This document shows, piece after piece, positions 54,018 through 64,000 of a stretch of 64,000 bases of DNA. How positions within the stretch are numbered: the first letter of the stretch is position 1; every line of letters starts with the position of its first letter. Below the pieces are notes generated by a model. The model did not search any database, was not told where the DNA came from, and saw only the letters and a list, made by a program, of their open reading frames with translations. A program made the translations under genes and the position numbers. The DNA comes from Kaistia dalseonensis (GTDB lineage: Bacteria > Pseudomonadota > Alphaproteobacteria > Rhizobiales > Kaistiaceae): contig NZ_JAUSVO010000002.1 in NCBI RefSeq assembly GCF_030814715.1, forward strand, positions 372,001 to 436,000, read 5' to 3'.

Positions 54018-55447
54018 CCGCCAACCTTTTCGTCGTTGGATCGGGCCCACCATGGGGCCGGGTCGATCGAGGTACCGTCTTTTCTGAATTCGACATAGAG
54101 CACCGGCTGCGTCGCGCCAACTCCCGCGACACTATTCGTAGCGAGCAAACGCGATCCCATGACCGCCACAGGCTCGCCCGCGAGCACGAACTGTCCAAGT
54201 TCGACGTCGATCCGCTCCATCCCTGCCAGAAGGATATGATATCCGCCGCCGGCATTGATGATCAAGAGTTGTCCATAGGAACGGAACGGCCCGGCATAGA
54301 CCACCCAGCCATCGGCCGGCGACGAGACGCCGGACCCGGCACGGGTCGCGATCGAAAGGCCCTGCGTCGTGCCGCCGAGGCCGTCCGCATCGCCGAAATT
54401 CTTGAGCGCGACGCCGCTGACGGGCTTAGGCAGCAGCCCCTTGGCATCGGCGAAGGCGACAGCGGGCGCGATGCGGTCGGCAGCACCCAGGCTGTCGGGA
54501 TGGCGCGAAGCCGTGCCGGAATCGATTGCGGCCTGGTTCGCGGCCTCCGCGCGCCGCGCGGCCTCGGCCGCATTGGAAGCGGAGGCGAGCTGTTCCTCGA
54601 GGCTGGCGATCAGGCCCTTCAGATCGGTCGCCCGCTTGGCGAGCTCTTCCGAATGCTGCTGCTCGGAAACGAGCTGTTCCTCCGACGAGGCGCGCGCCTT
54701 GCGCTTTTCCTCGACGAGGATCTCGATCCGCGTGCGCTCTTCGGCAAGCGCCGTCGCGTCGGCGCGCATGCGGTCGCGCTCGCGCTGCTGCTCGCTCTTC
54801 AGCGCCACGAGATGCTGGAGGTCGTCGGCAAGCTTTCCCGCCTCGCTCCGCAGTTCGGGAACCACGGCACCGAGCAGCATGGCGCTGCGAACGGCGGAAA
54901 GGGCATCCTGAGGCCGGACGACGATCGCGGGCGGCGGTTTACGCCCCATACGCTGCAACGCCGCCAGCACGTTCGCCAGGACATTGCGCCGCGCTGCGAG
55001 CGAAGCGTGCACGTCCTTCTCCTCGTCGAGCAGGCTCCCCATGCGCTGCTCGGCCTCGTCGACCTTCTTCTCGAGCTGCTGCGCCCGGTCGCTGGTGTCG
55101 ATGAGGGTCTGGTTCAAGGAGGCCCGATCCTGGTCGAGCTTGGCCATCTCCGCCTGGAGGGCGGCCTGCCGCTCCTGGGTGACCTCGATATCATGGGTGA
55201 TAGCGTCGAGCTCGGCGCGCCTCGCGCTGCGCTGCTCCTGCGTCCTGGCGACCGCGTCGGCGGCCGGCACCGGAGCGGCCGAAACAGGGGCATCGGGCGC
55301 GGCGCCCTGTGTCTGGTCGACCGCGAACGCCTCTCCCGCCGGAACCATGGCTGCAGCCGCCGCCGCGAGCATCGCGGCAACAGGCAAGCTCAGCGAAGAA
55401 AGAGAGGTTCGCAGCAAGTGAATCGGCCCGGCGTGGTCGACAACCAC
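54014..55447 (-). CDS. envC: Murein hydrolase activator EnvC-like (coiled coil + M23 domain)
   Basis: 477 residues. Signal peptide (LSLPVAAMLAAAAAAMVPAG) then a long coiled coil (about 65-310, Glu/Arg/Gln-rich) and a C-terminal LytM/M23 domain (VSSPADGWVVYAGPFRSYGQLLIINAGGGYHILLAGM in parts). The zinc-binding His/Asp of active M23 enzymes is not evident (no HxxxD; SPADG in place), so it is an activator of amidases rather than an enzyme. The start is uncertain: GTG 55447 has no ribosome-binding site. Confidence 0.88.
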   Translation of the reverse strand: MVVDHAGPIHLLRTSLSSLSLPVAAMLAAAAAAMVPAGEAFAVDQTQGAAPDAPVSAAPVPAADAVARTQEQRSARRAELDAITHDIEVTQERQAALQAEMAKLDQDRASLNQTLIDTSDRAQQLEKKVDEAEQRMGSLLDEEKDVHASLAARRNVLANVLAALQRMGRKPPPAIVVRPQDALSAVRSAMLLGAVVPELRSEAGKLADDLQHLVALKSEQQRERDRMRADATALAEERTRIEILVEEKRKARASSEEQLVSEQQHSEELAKRATDLKGLIASLEEQLASASNAAEAARRAEAANQAAIDSGTASRHPDSLGAADRIAPAVAFADAKGLLPKPVSGVALKNFGDADGLGGTTQGLSIATRAGSGVSSPADGWVVYAGPFRSYGQLLIINAGGGYHILLAGMERIDVELGQFVLAGEPVAVMGSRLLATNSVAGVGATQPVLYVEFRKDGTSIDPAPWWARSNDEKVGG

Positions 55448-55539
55448 GAAAACAGCAGCTTTGGCTTCAAAGCATTAACGATGCGTCAACCATCGCACAA
55501 AGCCAGTCTATGGGCCGATTACGGCCGAAGCGCGGCCGC

Positions 55540-56019
55540 TCAATCGCGGTGATAGGGGTGCCCGGACAGAATCGTCATGGCGCGATAGATCTGCTCTGCG
55601 AGAAGAAGCCGCACGATCTGGTGCGGCCATGTCATCGCGCCGAAGGCCAGCAGATCGTCGGCGCGCCTGCGGACCGCCTCGCCATGGCCGTCGGCACCAC
55701 CGATCGCGAAGACGAGGTCGCGCTGGCCCTGGTCACGCCAGGCGCCGAGGCGCTTGGCGAACTCCTGGCTGGTCTGCGTCGGGCCGCGCTCATCGAGCAC
55801 GACGAGGCGCGCCCCATCCGGCAGGGCGGAGATCAGCGCCGCGCCTTCCTGGACCATGCGATCCTCGCCGCGCCCGGCGCGGCTCTCGGGAAATTCGCGC
55901 ACGGCCATGGTCAAGCCAAGCGAACGGCCGGCCTGGCCGGCGCGTTCGACATAGCGCTCCACGAGCGCGCGATCAGGGCCGGCCTTCAGCCGGCCCACAG
56001 CTGCCAGAGTAATTCGCAT
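55540..56019 (-). CDS. rlmH: 23S rRNA (pseudouridine1915-N3)-methyltransferase
   Basis: 159 residues, SPOUT fold. Signature VFAIGGADGHGEAVRRRADDLLAFG and the C-terminal HQIVRLLLAEQIYRAMTILSGHPYHRD (in parts). Methylates 23S rRNA helix 69. Twelve bases after rsfS. Confidence 0.96.
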   Translation of the reverse strand: MRITLAAVGRLKAGPDRALVERYVERAGQAGRSLGLTMAVREFPESRAGRGEDRMVQEGAALISALPDGARLVVLDERGPTQTSQEFAKRLGAWRDQGQRDLVFAIGGADGHGEAVRRRADDLLAFGAMTWPHQIVRLLLAEQIYRAMTILSGHPYHRD

Positions 56020-56031
56020 CGGAGGTCTCTA

Positions 56032-56415
56032 TCAGACCTCGACAGCCTCCGGAACCGTGCGCTGTGTCGTCGCCTTCGGCGGATCGGCGGACCACATCTT
56101 CTCGAGATTGTAGAAGGTGCGGACCTCGGGCCGGAAGACATGGACGATGACATCGCCCGCGTCGATCAGCACCCAATCGCAATGAGGCATGCCTTCGACG
56201 CTGCCGACGCGGCAACCCGCCTCGGCCAGATCGCGGCTCAGATGGTCCGCGATCGCGCCAACATGCCGTTGCGATCGGCCCGTGGCCACGACCATATGGT
56301 CGGCCAGCGCCGATTTTCCCGCAATGTCGATCGAGATGATGTCCTCGGCCTTCGAATCGTCGAGGCTTTCCAGGACTGCTTTGAGAACGTCGTTCGCCGC
56401 AATCTGCCGGCGCAC
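56032..56415 (-). CDS. rsfS: Ribosome silencing factor RsfS
   Basis: 127 residues. Binds uL14 and blocks subunit joining in starvation. LDDSKAEDIISIDIAGKSALADHMVVATGRSQRHVGAIADHL (in segments) is the family core and CDWVLIDAGDVIVHVFRPEVR its end. The first start in frame is GTG 56415. The 170-bp gap to nadD is noncoding. Confidence 0.95.
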   Translation of the reverse strand: MRRQIAANDVLKAVLESLDDSKAEDIISIDIAGKSALADHMVVATGRSQRHVGAIADHLSRDLAEAGCRVGSVEGMPHCDWVLIDAGDVIVHVFRPEVRTFYNLEKMWSADPPKATTQRTVPEAVEV

Positions 56416-56585
56416 GGCCGTCCGGTGAGGAACGCGGTCAGCCGCGGCCTCAGTTTGAATTGCCGTCGTCAGTGGTCGTTCCTTTCGCCATAGGGCGCAT
56501 CGGGCCTTTCATTGGCCGCAACCAAGGCTCTCCCGCGGCTGATACGCACCGCTGAGCTTAAAATAGGCACGACGCGGTGAAGCTT

Positions 56586-57269
56586 TCAAGACGGCACGTT
56601 TTCCTTGTGCCGTGCGGCGCGGAGCGCCGTCGAGGACAAGGCGACGCGCGGACCGTGCAGAAAGGTCCAGGCGGGCGCCTCAAGGTCGGGCAGGAGGGTG
56701 GCATCCTGCTCGTCGATCCGCCAGCGCGCGAGCGCCACGGCGGCCGGGGCCGCCGGTCCGCGAAATGTGCTGCCGGGGCGATCATAGACGGCGATCGGCA
56801 TCAGGCCGGCGATGCGCCGCCAGTCGCGCCAGCGGTGAAACTGGCGCAGATTATCGGCGCCCATGATCCAGACCAGCTTGACGCCGGCAAGGCGCTGCGA
56901 CAGCAGCGAGAGCGTATCGGCGGTATAGCGCGTGCCGAGCGTCGCCTCGACCGCCGTGATGCGGATGCCCGGATGGCCGGCGACGATCGCCCGCGCGGCG
57001 GCGATGCGGCGGCCGAGATCGCCGGGCTCGCGATGCTTCAGCGGATTGCCGGGCGTCACCAGCCACCAGACCTGATCGAGCTGCAGCCGGCGCAGCGCCA
57101 TCAGGCTGACCATGACGTGGCCGGCATGCGGCGGATCGAACGAGCCGCCGAAGAGGCCGATCCGCTGGCCCGGCAGCGCGAGCGGCAGCTTCAGCGCCGA
57201 ACGCAGCGCCGGATCGGCGTGATCATCGAGATGGACCCGCTGACCATGGACCGGCTTGAGGAAGCTCAC
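56586..57269 (-). CDS. nadD: Nicotinate-nucleotide adenylyltransferase
   Basis: 227 residues. Converts NaMN and ATP to NaAD in NAD synthesis. [15 protein letters not shown] is the nucleotidyltransferase motif (HxGH) and STALR near the C-terminus the second. GTG 57269 overlaps the proA stop as GTGA, a firm reason for this start despite a 40-residue N-terminal extension ahead of the Rossmann fold. Confidence 0.95.
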   Translation of the reverse strand: MSFLKPVHGQRVHLDDHADPALRSALKLPLALPGQRIGLFGGSFDPPHAGHVMVSLMALRRLQLDQVWWLVTPGNPLKHREPGDLGRRIAAARAIVAGHPGIRITAVEATLGTRYTADTLSLLSQRLAGVKLVWIMGADNLRQFHRWRDWRRIAGLMPIAVYDRPGSTFRGPAAPAAVALARWRIDEQDATLLPDLEAPAWTFLHGPRVALSSTALRAARHKENVPS

Positions 57270-58555
57270 GGCCGGGTCTGCCCCGTGCCGTGGACGCGAT
57301 ATTTGAACGAAGTCAGTTGCTCCAGCCCGACGGGACCGCGCGCATGCATGCGGCCGGTGGCAATCCCGATCTCGCCGCCGAAGCCGAACTCGCCGCCATC
57401 GGCGAATTGCGTCGACGCATTGTGCACGGTGATCGCCGAATCGACCTCGCTCAGGAAGCGCGCGGCGGCTTCCGCATCCTCGGTGATGATCGCATCGGTG
57501 TGGTGCGAGCCATAAGTCTCGATATGGGCGACGGCCTCGTCGAGGCCGTCGACGATCTTCACGGAGATGATCGCGTCGAGATATTCGGTCGACCAGTCGG
57601 CTTCGAGCGCCGGCGTCGCCTCGGGAATACGGCGGCACACCTCCGCATCGCCGCGAATGGCGCAGCCGGCGGCGATCAGCGCGCGCACGACCGGCACGAG
57701 ATGGCTCTCGACGGCCGAGCGATCGATCAGCAGCGTCTCGGTCGCGCCGCAGACGCCCGTCCGCCGCATCTTGCCGTTGACGAGCAGCGACTTCGCCATG
57801 TCGAGATCGGCGGACCCGTCGACATAGACATGCACGATCGCCTCGAGATGGGCGAAGACCGGCACGCGCGCTTCCTCCTGGACGCGGGCGACGAGGCTCT
57901 TGCCGCCACGCGGCACGATGACGTCGATCGCGCCGTCGAGGCCCTTCAACATGGCGCCCACGGCCGCACGGTCGCGCGTCGGCACGATCTGGATCGCATC
58001 GCCGGGGAGCCCGGCAGCGACGAGCCCCTCGACCAGCGCCTCGTGGATCACCTGCGAGGTGCGGAACGAATCCGAGCCGCCGCGCAGGATCACGACATTG
58101 CCGGCCTTGAGGCAGAGCGCGCCGGCATCCGCGGTGACGTTCGGCCGGCTCTCATAGATGACGCCGATCACGCCAAGCGGCGTGCGCACGCGCTCCATGT
58201 GCAGCCCGTTCGGACGGTCCCACGAGGATGTCACTTCGCCGACGGGATCGGGCAAGGCCGCGATCGCCTCGACGCCGGCCGCCATGCCCTCTATCCGGGC
58301 CGGCGTCAGCGTCAGCCGGTCGAGAAAGGACGGCGCCGCATTGTCCGATTTCATGCCCGCGACATCTTCGGCATTGGCGGCAAGGATGGCCGGAACCTTG
58401 GCCCGGATCGCGGCGGCCATGGCCATCAGCGCGTTGTTCTTCGCCTCGGTCGGCGCCATCGCCATCTGCCGTGCAGCGGCGCGGGCACGGCGGCCCATGT
58501 CGCGCATGATGGCGGCGACGTCGTCGGTCTTGATCGTGGCAAGGGCGGCCGTCAT
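57266..58555 (-). CDS. proA: Glutamate-5-semialdehyde dehydrogenase (gamma-glutamyl phosphate reductase)
   Basis: 429 residues. NADPH-dependent reduction of glutamyl phosphate in proline synthesis. Contains [30 protein letters not shown] and the catalytic-Cys segment [17 protein letters not shown]. It lies 9 bp after proB; together they carry out the two steps that oppose PutA elsewhere in the window. Confidence 0.98.
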   Translation of the reverse strand: MTAALATIKTDDVAAIMRDMGRRARAAARQMAMAPTEAKNNALMAMAAAIRAKVPAILAANAEDVAGMKSDNAAPSFLDRLTLTPARIEGMAAGVEAIAALPDPVGEVTSSWDRPNGLHMERVRTPLGVIGVIYESRPNVTADAGALCLKAGNVVILRGGSDSFRTSQVIHEALVEGLVAAGLPGDAIQIVPTRDRAAVGAMLKGLDGAIDVIVPRGGKSLVARVQEEARVPVFAHLEAIVHVYVDGSADLDMAKSLLVNGKMRRTGVCGATETLLIDRSAVESHLVPVVRALIAAGCAIRGDAEVCRRIPEATPALEADWSTEYLDAIISVKIVDGLDEAVAHIETYGSHHTDAIITEDAEAAARFLSEVDSAITVHNASTQFADGGEFGFGGEIGIATGRMHARGPVGLEQLTSFKYRVHGTGQTRP

Positions 58556-58564
58556 CTCGCTCTC

Positions 58565-61287
<2,723 letters not shown>

Positions 61288-61316
<29 letters not shown>

Positions 61317-61959
61317 TGGCCGATCCCTCGACAATCCGTGCAGGGCCGAAATCCTGCATCACGCGCTCGGCTCCCCAAGCCTTCAGACTTTGCCAGACCC
61401 GGCGCTCCAGGACAAAGCGCTCGACGGGCACTGCGCCGCGCGTCGCGATCGAGCGAACCATGCCCGTATCGCGAAACTGGAAGCCACACTTCTCGACGAC
61501 CCGTCGCGCCGAGCCGTTGGTGACGCGGATCGCGCAGATGAGCCGCATGACGCCGCCGCGGACAAAGGCATCGTCGATGACCGCATGGGCGATCTCGGTG
61601 CCGAAGCCCTGCCCCCAGAATCGCTCGGCGACCCAGAACGAGAGTTCGAAACCATCCGGCCAGACGGTGCTCGGCCGATGAAACCCTGCGCCGACCAGGC
61701 CACCCTGGTTGCGGGAGATGGCGATATGCGAGGCACCGGGCGCATCCTCGACCGAACGCTCGCGCTCGATCCAGATCTCGGCATCGGTGCGCCGATAGGG
61801 GTAGGGCACGGTGACGAGGTTCATCGCCACACGTGGATTATCGATCGCTGCTGCCAGGGCGGCCGCATCCTGAATGCCCGGGGGGCGCAGGATGAGACGC
61901 CGCGTCAGCAGCCGCCGTTCTTCGCCTTCGCTGGTCTCTTCGCTCGCATCGTCCCGCAT
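61288..61959 (-). CDS. GNAT acetyltransferase (RimJ/RimL-like) 2
   Basis: 223 residues. Same fold as its neighbour: LLTRRLILRPPGIQDAAAL, VPYPYRRTDAEIWIE, FELSFWVAERFWGQGFGTEIAHAVIDDAF in segments, and VTNGSARRVVEKCGFQ. The shared VPYPYxR(T/E) segment suggests that the two arose by duplication. GGGAGG lies five bases before ATG 61959. Confidence 0.9.
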
Positions 61960-61988
61960 TGGAGCCTCCCGATCGGGCCAATAGAAAA

Positions 61989-62012
61989 GGGGAGATGGTG
62001 TCCCATCTCCCC
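61989..62012 (-). terminator. Intrinsic terminator after rpmA
   Basis: GGGGAGATGG (61989-61998) and CCATCTCCCC (62003-62012) form a perfect 10-bp stem with a 4-nt loop; on the minus strand it is followed by TTTTCT. It lies 66 nt beyond the rpmA stop and separates ribosomal protein genes from the GNAT-obgE-pro operon. Confidence 0.85.
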
Positions 62013-62077
62013 TGTTTCCTGACCGTCACGGTCCGCCGGGTCGATGCGACACCGGCGTTCACATGGAAAGGCCGGTA

Positions 62078-62350
62078 TTACTCAGCAGCCTCCATCGTCG
62101 CCGGGGCGACGGAGACGTAAACACGACCATTGGCTTTCTGACGGAATGCTACATGTCCGTCCTGTACGGCGAAGATCGTGTGATCCTTGCCGAGGCCAAC
62201 TCCGGTACCGGGATGCCATTGCGTCCCGCGCTGACGAATGATGATGTTGCCGGAGACGACAGCTTCGCCGCCGAACTTCTTCACGCCGAGACGGCGACCC
62301 GCGGAATCGCGACCGTTGCGCGACGAACCGCCTGCCTTTTTGTGTGCCAT
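62078..62350 (-). CDS. rpmA: 50S ribosomal protein L27
   Basis: 90 residues. Starts [20 protein letters not shown] with the basic tail that reaches the peptidyl-transferase centre, without the cleaved N-terminal extension of Firmicutes. 57 bp after rplU. Confidence 0.98.
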   Translation of the reverse strand: MAHKKAGGSSRNGRDSAGRRLGVKKFGGEAVVSGNIIIRQRGTQWHPGTGVGLGKDHTIFAVQDGHVAFRQKANGRVYVSVAPATMEAAE

Positions 62351-62407
62351 GATGGAACTCCTGATCCGTTTTTTAGGGCGCGCTCGAAAGCGCCGCTCAC
62401 ATAAGCC

Positions 62408-62725
62408 TTAAGCGCCGGCGACGATCTCGGTGATGCGAACCACCGTCTGATGCTGGCGATGACCACGGCTCCGCTTGGAATTCTGGCGGCGGCGCTTCTT
62501 GAAGACCAGGATCTTGCGGGTCCGGGTCTGGTCGACGATTTCAGCCGCGACCGAAGCACCCGCCACGAAGGGAGCGCCGACCGTCACGCCGTTCTCGCCG
62601 CCGAGGAGGAGAACCTCCCCAAAGGTGACCTTGTCGCCGGCTTCGCCGGTCAGGAGCTCGACTTCGAGCTCATCATTGGCGGCAACCGTGTACTGCTTGC
62701 CACCCGTCTTAATGACTGCGAACAT
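62408..62725 (-). CDS. rplU: 50S ribosomal protein L21
   Basis: 105 residues. Starts [23 protein letters not shown]; the signature [21 protein letters not shown] is at the C-terminal third. First gene of the rplU-rpmA transcript, which begins at the promoter at 62831-62859. Confidence 0.98.
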   Translation of the reverse strand: MFAVIKTGGKQYTVAANDELEVELLTGEAGDKVTFGEVLLLGGENGVTVGAPFVAGASVAAEIVDQTRTRKILVFKKRRRQNSKRSRGHRQHQTVVRITEIVAGA

Positions 62726-62859
62726 TGTTTTTTCCAGTTGTTCAGCGCGGCCTCAAAGGACCAGCTTCTTCAGTCGAAGGGTTATGGAACAATAAGAGGC
62801 CACGGAAACGCGGCGTCCCTATCGCGGCGCATGTAGAAGGACTCGGTCCTGACTGTCAA
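62726..62859 (-). promoter_or_regulatory. rplU promoter and structured leader
   Basis: On the minus strand: perfect -35 TTGACA (62859-62854), 17-nt spacer, -10 CTACAT (62836-62831), the best promoter in the window. The leader of about 100 nt contains GGCCTC/GAGGCC arms (62801-62796 with 62754-62749) enclosing a smaller CTTC/GAAG hairpin. This may be an L21-type autoregulatory leader; that function is inference. Confidence 0.7.
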
Positions 62860-62906
62860 GCGAAACAGGGCCGAAAACCGCCATTTCGTGGCCGTGAAAG
62901 AACCGC

Positions 62907-63620
62907 TCAGTCCGCTAAGCCGGCTTTGGCGGCGAGATCGGGCCGCCTTTCGCGCGTGAGCCGTTCGGCCTCGCGCCGGCGCCAGCGCAGAATTGCCGCG
63001 TGATCGCCCGAGAGGAGCACGTCCGGAATGCTGCGCCCTTCCCATTCGCGCGGACGGGTATAATGCGGATATTCGAGCAGGCCGGCCTCGAAACTCTCCT
63101 CCGTGCCCGAATCGGCGGCGCCCATGACGCCCGGCAACAGGCGGATCACCGCATCGAGCATCACCATGGCGCCGAGTTCGCCGCCGGAGAGCACATAGTC
63201 GCCGATCGAAACCTCTTCGAGGCCACGTCCCTCGATCACGCGTTCGTCGACGCCCTCGAAGCGGCCGCAGAGGATGATCGCGCCCGGCCCCTGGGCGAGA
63301 TCGCGCACGCGCGCCTGCTCCAGCGGGCGGCCACGCGGGCTCATCAGGAAGCGGGGACGGCTGTCGCCGGGTGGTGTCGCGGCGTCGATGGCGGCCGCGA
63401 CGATATCGGCGCGCATGACCATGCCGGGACCACCGCCGGCGGGCGTATCATCGACGTTGCGGTGCTTGCCGGTGGCGGAATCGCGGATGTTGCGGGCTTC
63501 CAGCGACCACTTGCCCTCGGCGAGCGCGCGCCCGGAAAGCGACTGGCCCAGCGGGCCGGGAAACATTTCCGGATAGAGCGTGAGGATCGTCGCCTGCCAC
63601 GGAGCGGCGGGCGCGTTCAC
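62907..63620 (-). CDS. trmD: tRNA (guanine37-N1)-methyltransferase
   Basis: 237 residues. SPOUT methyltransferase for m1G37. [19 protein letters not shown] opens, [15 protein letters not shown] and [28 protein letters not shown] (segments) are the trefoil-knot AdoMet site. GTG start overlapping the rimM stop (GTGA). Confidence 0.97.
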   Translation of the reverse strand: MNAPAAPWQATILTLYPEMFPGPLGQSLSGRALAEGKWSLEARNIRDSATGKHRNVDDTPAGGGPGMVMRADIVAAAIDAATPPGDSRPRFLMSPRGRPLEQARVRDLAQGPGAIILCGRFEGVDERVIEGRGLEEVSIGDYVLSGGELGAMVMLDAVIRLLPGVMGAADSGTEESFEAGLLEYPHYTRPREWEGRSIPDVLLSGDHAAILRWRRREAERLTRERRPDLAAKAGLAD

Positions 63621-64000
63621 GCCTCCTCCTCCCCGGCCGCATCGTCCTCACGGACTTCGACCTCCGGCGGCGGCACGACGACGAGCTTGCCGCCCTTCAC
63701 GTCGACGGTCGGAACGATCGCGCGCGTAAAGGGCACGTAGAAGCTGCGCCCCGCCGGGACCGGCTCGATCTCCAGCAAGTCGCCGGCGCCGAAATTCTGC
63801 ACCGAGATGACCTTGCCATAGAGCGTACCATCCTCGAGCTCGGCACGGAGGCCGACCAAGTCGGCATGATAGAAATCATCCTCCTCCTCGAGCTCGGGCA
63901 GGGCCGAGCGCTCGACGAAGAGCTTGCGATTGCGCAGTGTCTCGGCGGCATTGCGATCGATCACGCCCTTGACGCGCGCAATGATGGAATCGCCCTGCAT
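63617..64000 (-). CDS. rimM: 16S rRNA processing protein RimM, C-terminal part (5' end outside window)
   Basis: 127 residues are visible up to the window edge. The C-terminal PRC-barrel part is clear: [60 protein letters not shown]. The N-terminal RimM domain lies beyond base 64000; the apparent Met at the edge is internal ([20 protein letters not shown] precedes the barrel). The C-terminus has an added acidic tail. Needed for 30S maturation. Confidence 0.93.
   Translation of the reverse strand: MQGDSIIARVKGVIDRNAAETLRNRKLFVERSALPELEEEDDFYHADLVGLRAELEDGTLYGKVISVQNFGAGDLLEIEPVPAGRSFYVPFTRAIVPTVDVKGGKLVVVPPPEVEVREDDAAGEEEA

Overview
The window is a GC-rich chromosomal segment of an alphaproteobacterium, almost certainly of the order Hyphomicrobiales (Rhizobiales). 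The evidence is gene order: bolA / dnaJ-like / cobS / cobT, acnA / ccmA, an F1 operon with the order atpHAGDC, and the run rplU-rpmA-GNAT-obgE-proB-proA-nadD-rsfS-rlmH-envC-ctpA-rppH are all typical of that order. I cannot name the genus. No rRNA, tRNA, CRISPR array, insertion sequence or prophage is visible. Almost the whole window is dense core genome, with a few accessory insertions.

Layout. 1-8.2 kb: the 3' part of aroB, a membrane cyclic-nucleotide-domain (Popeye-like) protein, bolA, a J-domain protein, aerobic cobaltochelatase cobST, a phytase-like secreted protein, rpmB and a DUF3108 secreted protein. 8.2-15.9 kb: a SUV3-type RNA helicase, an S4-domain protein, 7Fe ferredoxin, CarD, an RpoH-type sigma factor and a UPF0303 protein. 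16-22.7 kb: a degenerate staphylococcal-nuclease-fold protein, an M48 metalloprotease lipoprotein, a MerR-ATPase fusion, an HxlR regulator divergent from a glutathione S-transferase, and ilvD. 23-31.1 kb: TerC, an M20 amidohydrolase and a urease operon ureDABC-[two DUF29 genes]-ureEFG. 31.5-37.1 kb: a D,D-carboxypeptidase, a CobW-type GTPase with an (EH)10 tract, an ATP-grasp RimK-like enzyme, a hydratase and a DUF1223 protein. 37.3-46 kb: acnA, ccmAB, a small lipoprotein and trifunctional putA. 46.5-51.5 kb: F1 ATP synthase. 51.5-64 kb: an RcnB-like protein, rppH, ctpA, envC, rlmH, rsfS, nadD, proA, proB, obgE, two GNATs, rpmA, rplU, trmD and part of rimM.

How the parts work together. The urease cluster carries all accessory factors for nickel insertion, and the amidohydrolase next to it fits a nitrogen-scavenging block. 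Metal handling recurs: UreE has a very long His-rich tail, the CobW GTPase has a His/Glu repeat, and CobST, RcnB-like and TerC proteins are present. Many neighbours overlap by 1-4 nt (cobT/phytase, snc-like/M48, ureC-side DUF29 chain, ureF/G, S11/cobW, ctpA/envC, nadD/proA, proB/obgE, obgE/GNAT, trmD/rimM), which implies translational coupling.

The observations most worth a second look are: the truncated plus full-length DUF29 pair inside the urease operon; the Popeye-like protein without the phosphate-binding arginine; the duplicated tail of the M48 protease on the far side of a MerR-ATPase gene; the nuclease-fold protein with replaced catalytic residues; the expandable GAGCAC repeat in cobW; ccmAB without ccmCDG; and several exact hairpins and palindromes in short intergenic gaps. 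I found no clear case of a wholly new multi-gene system.
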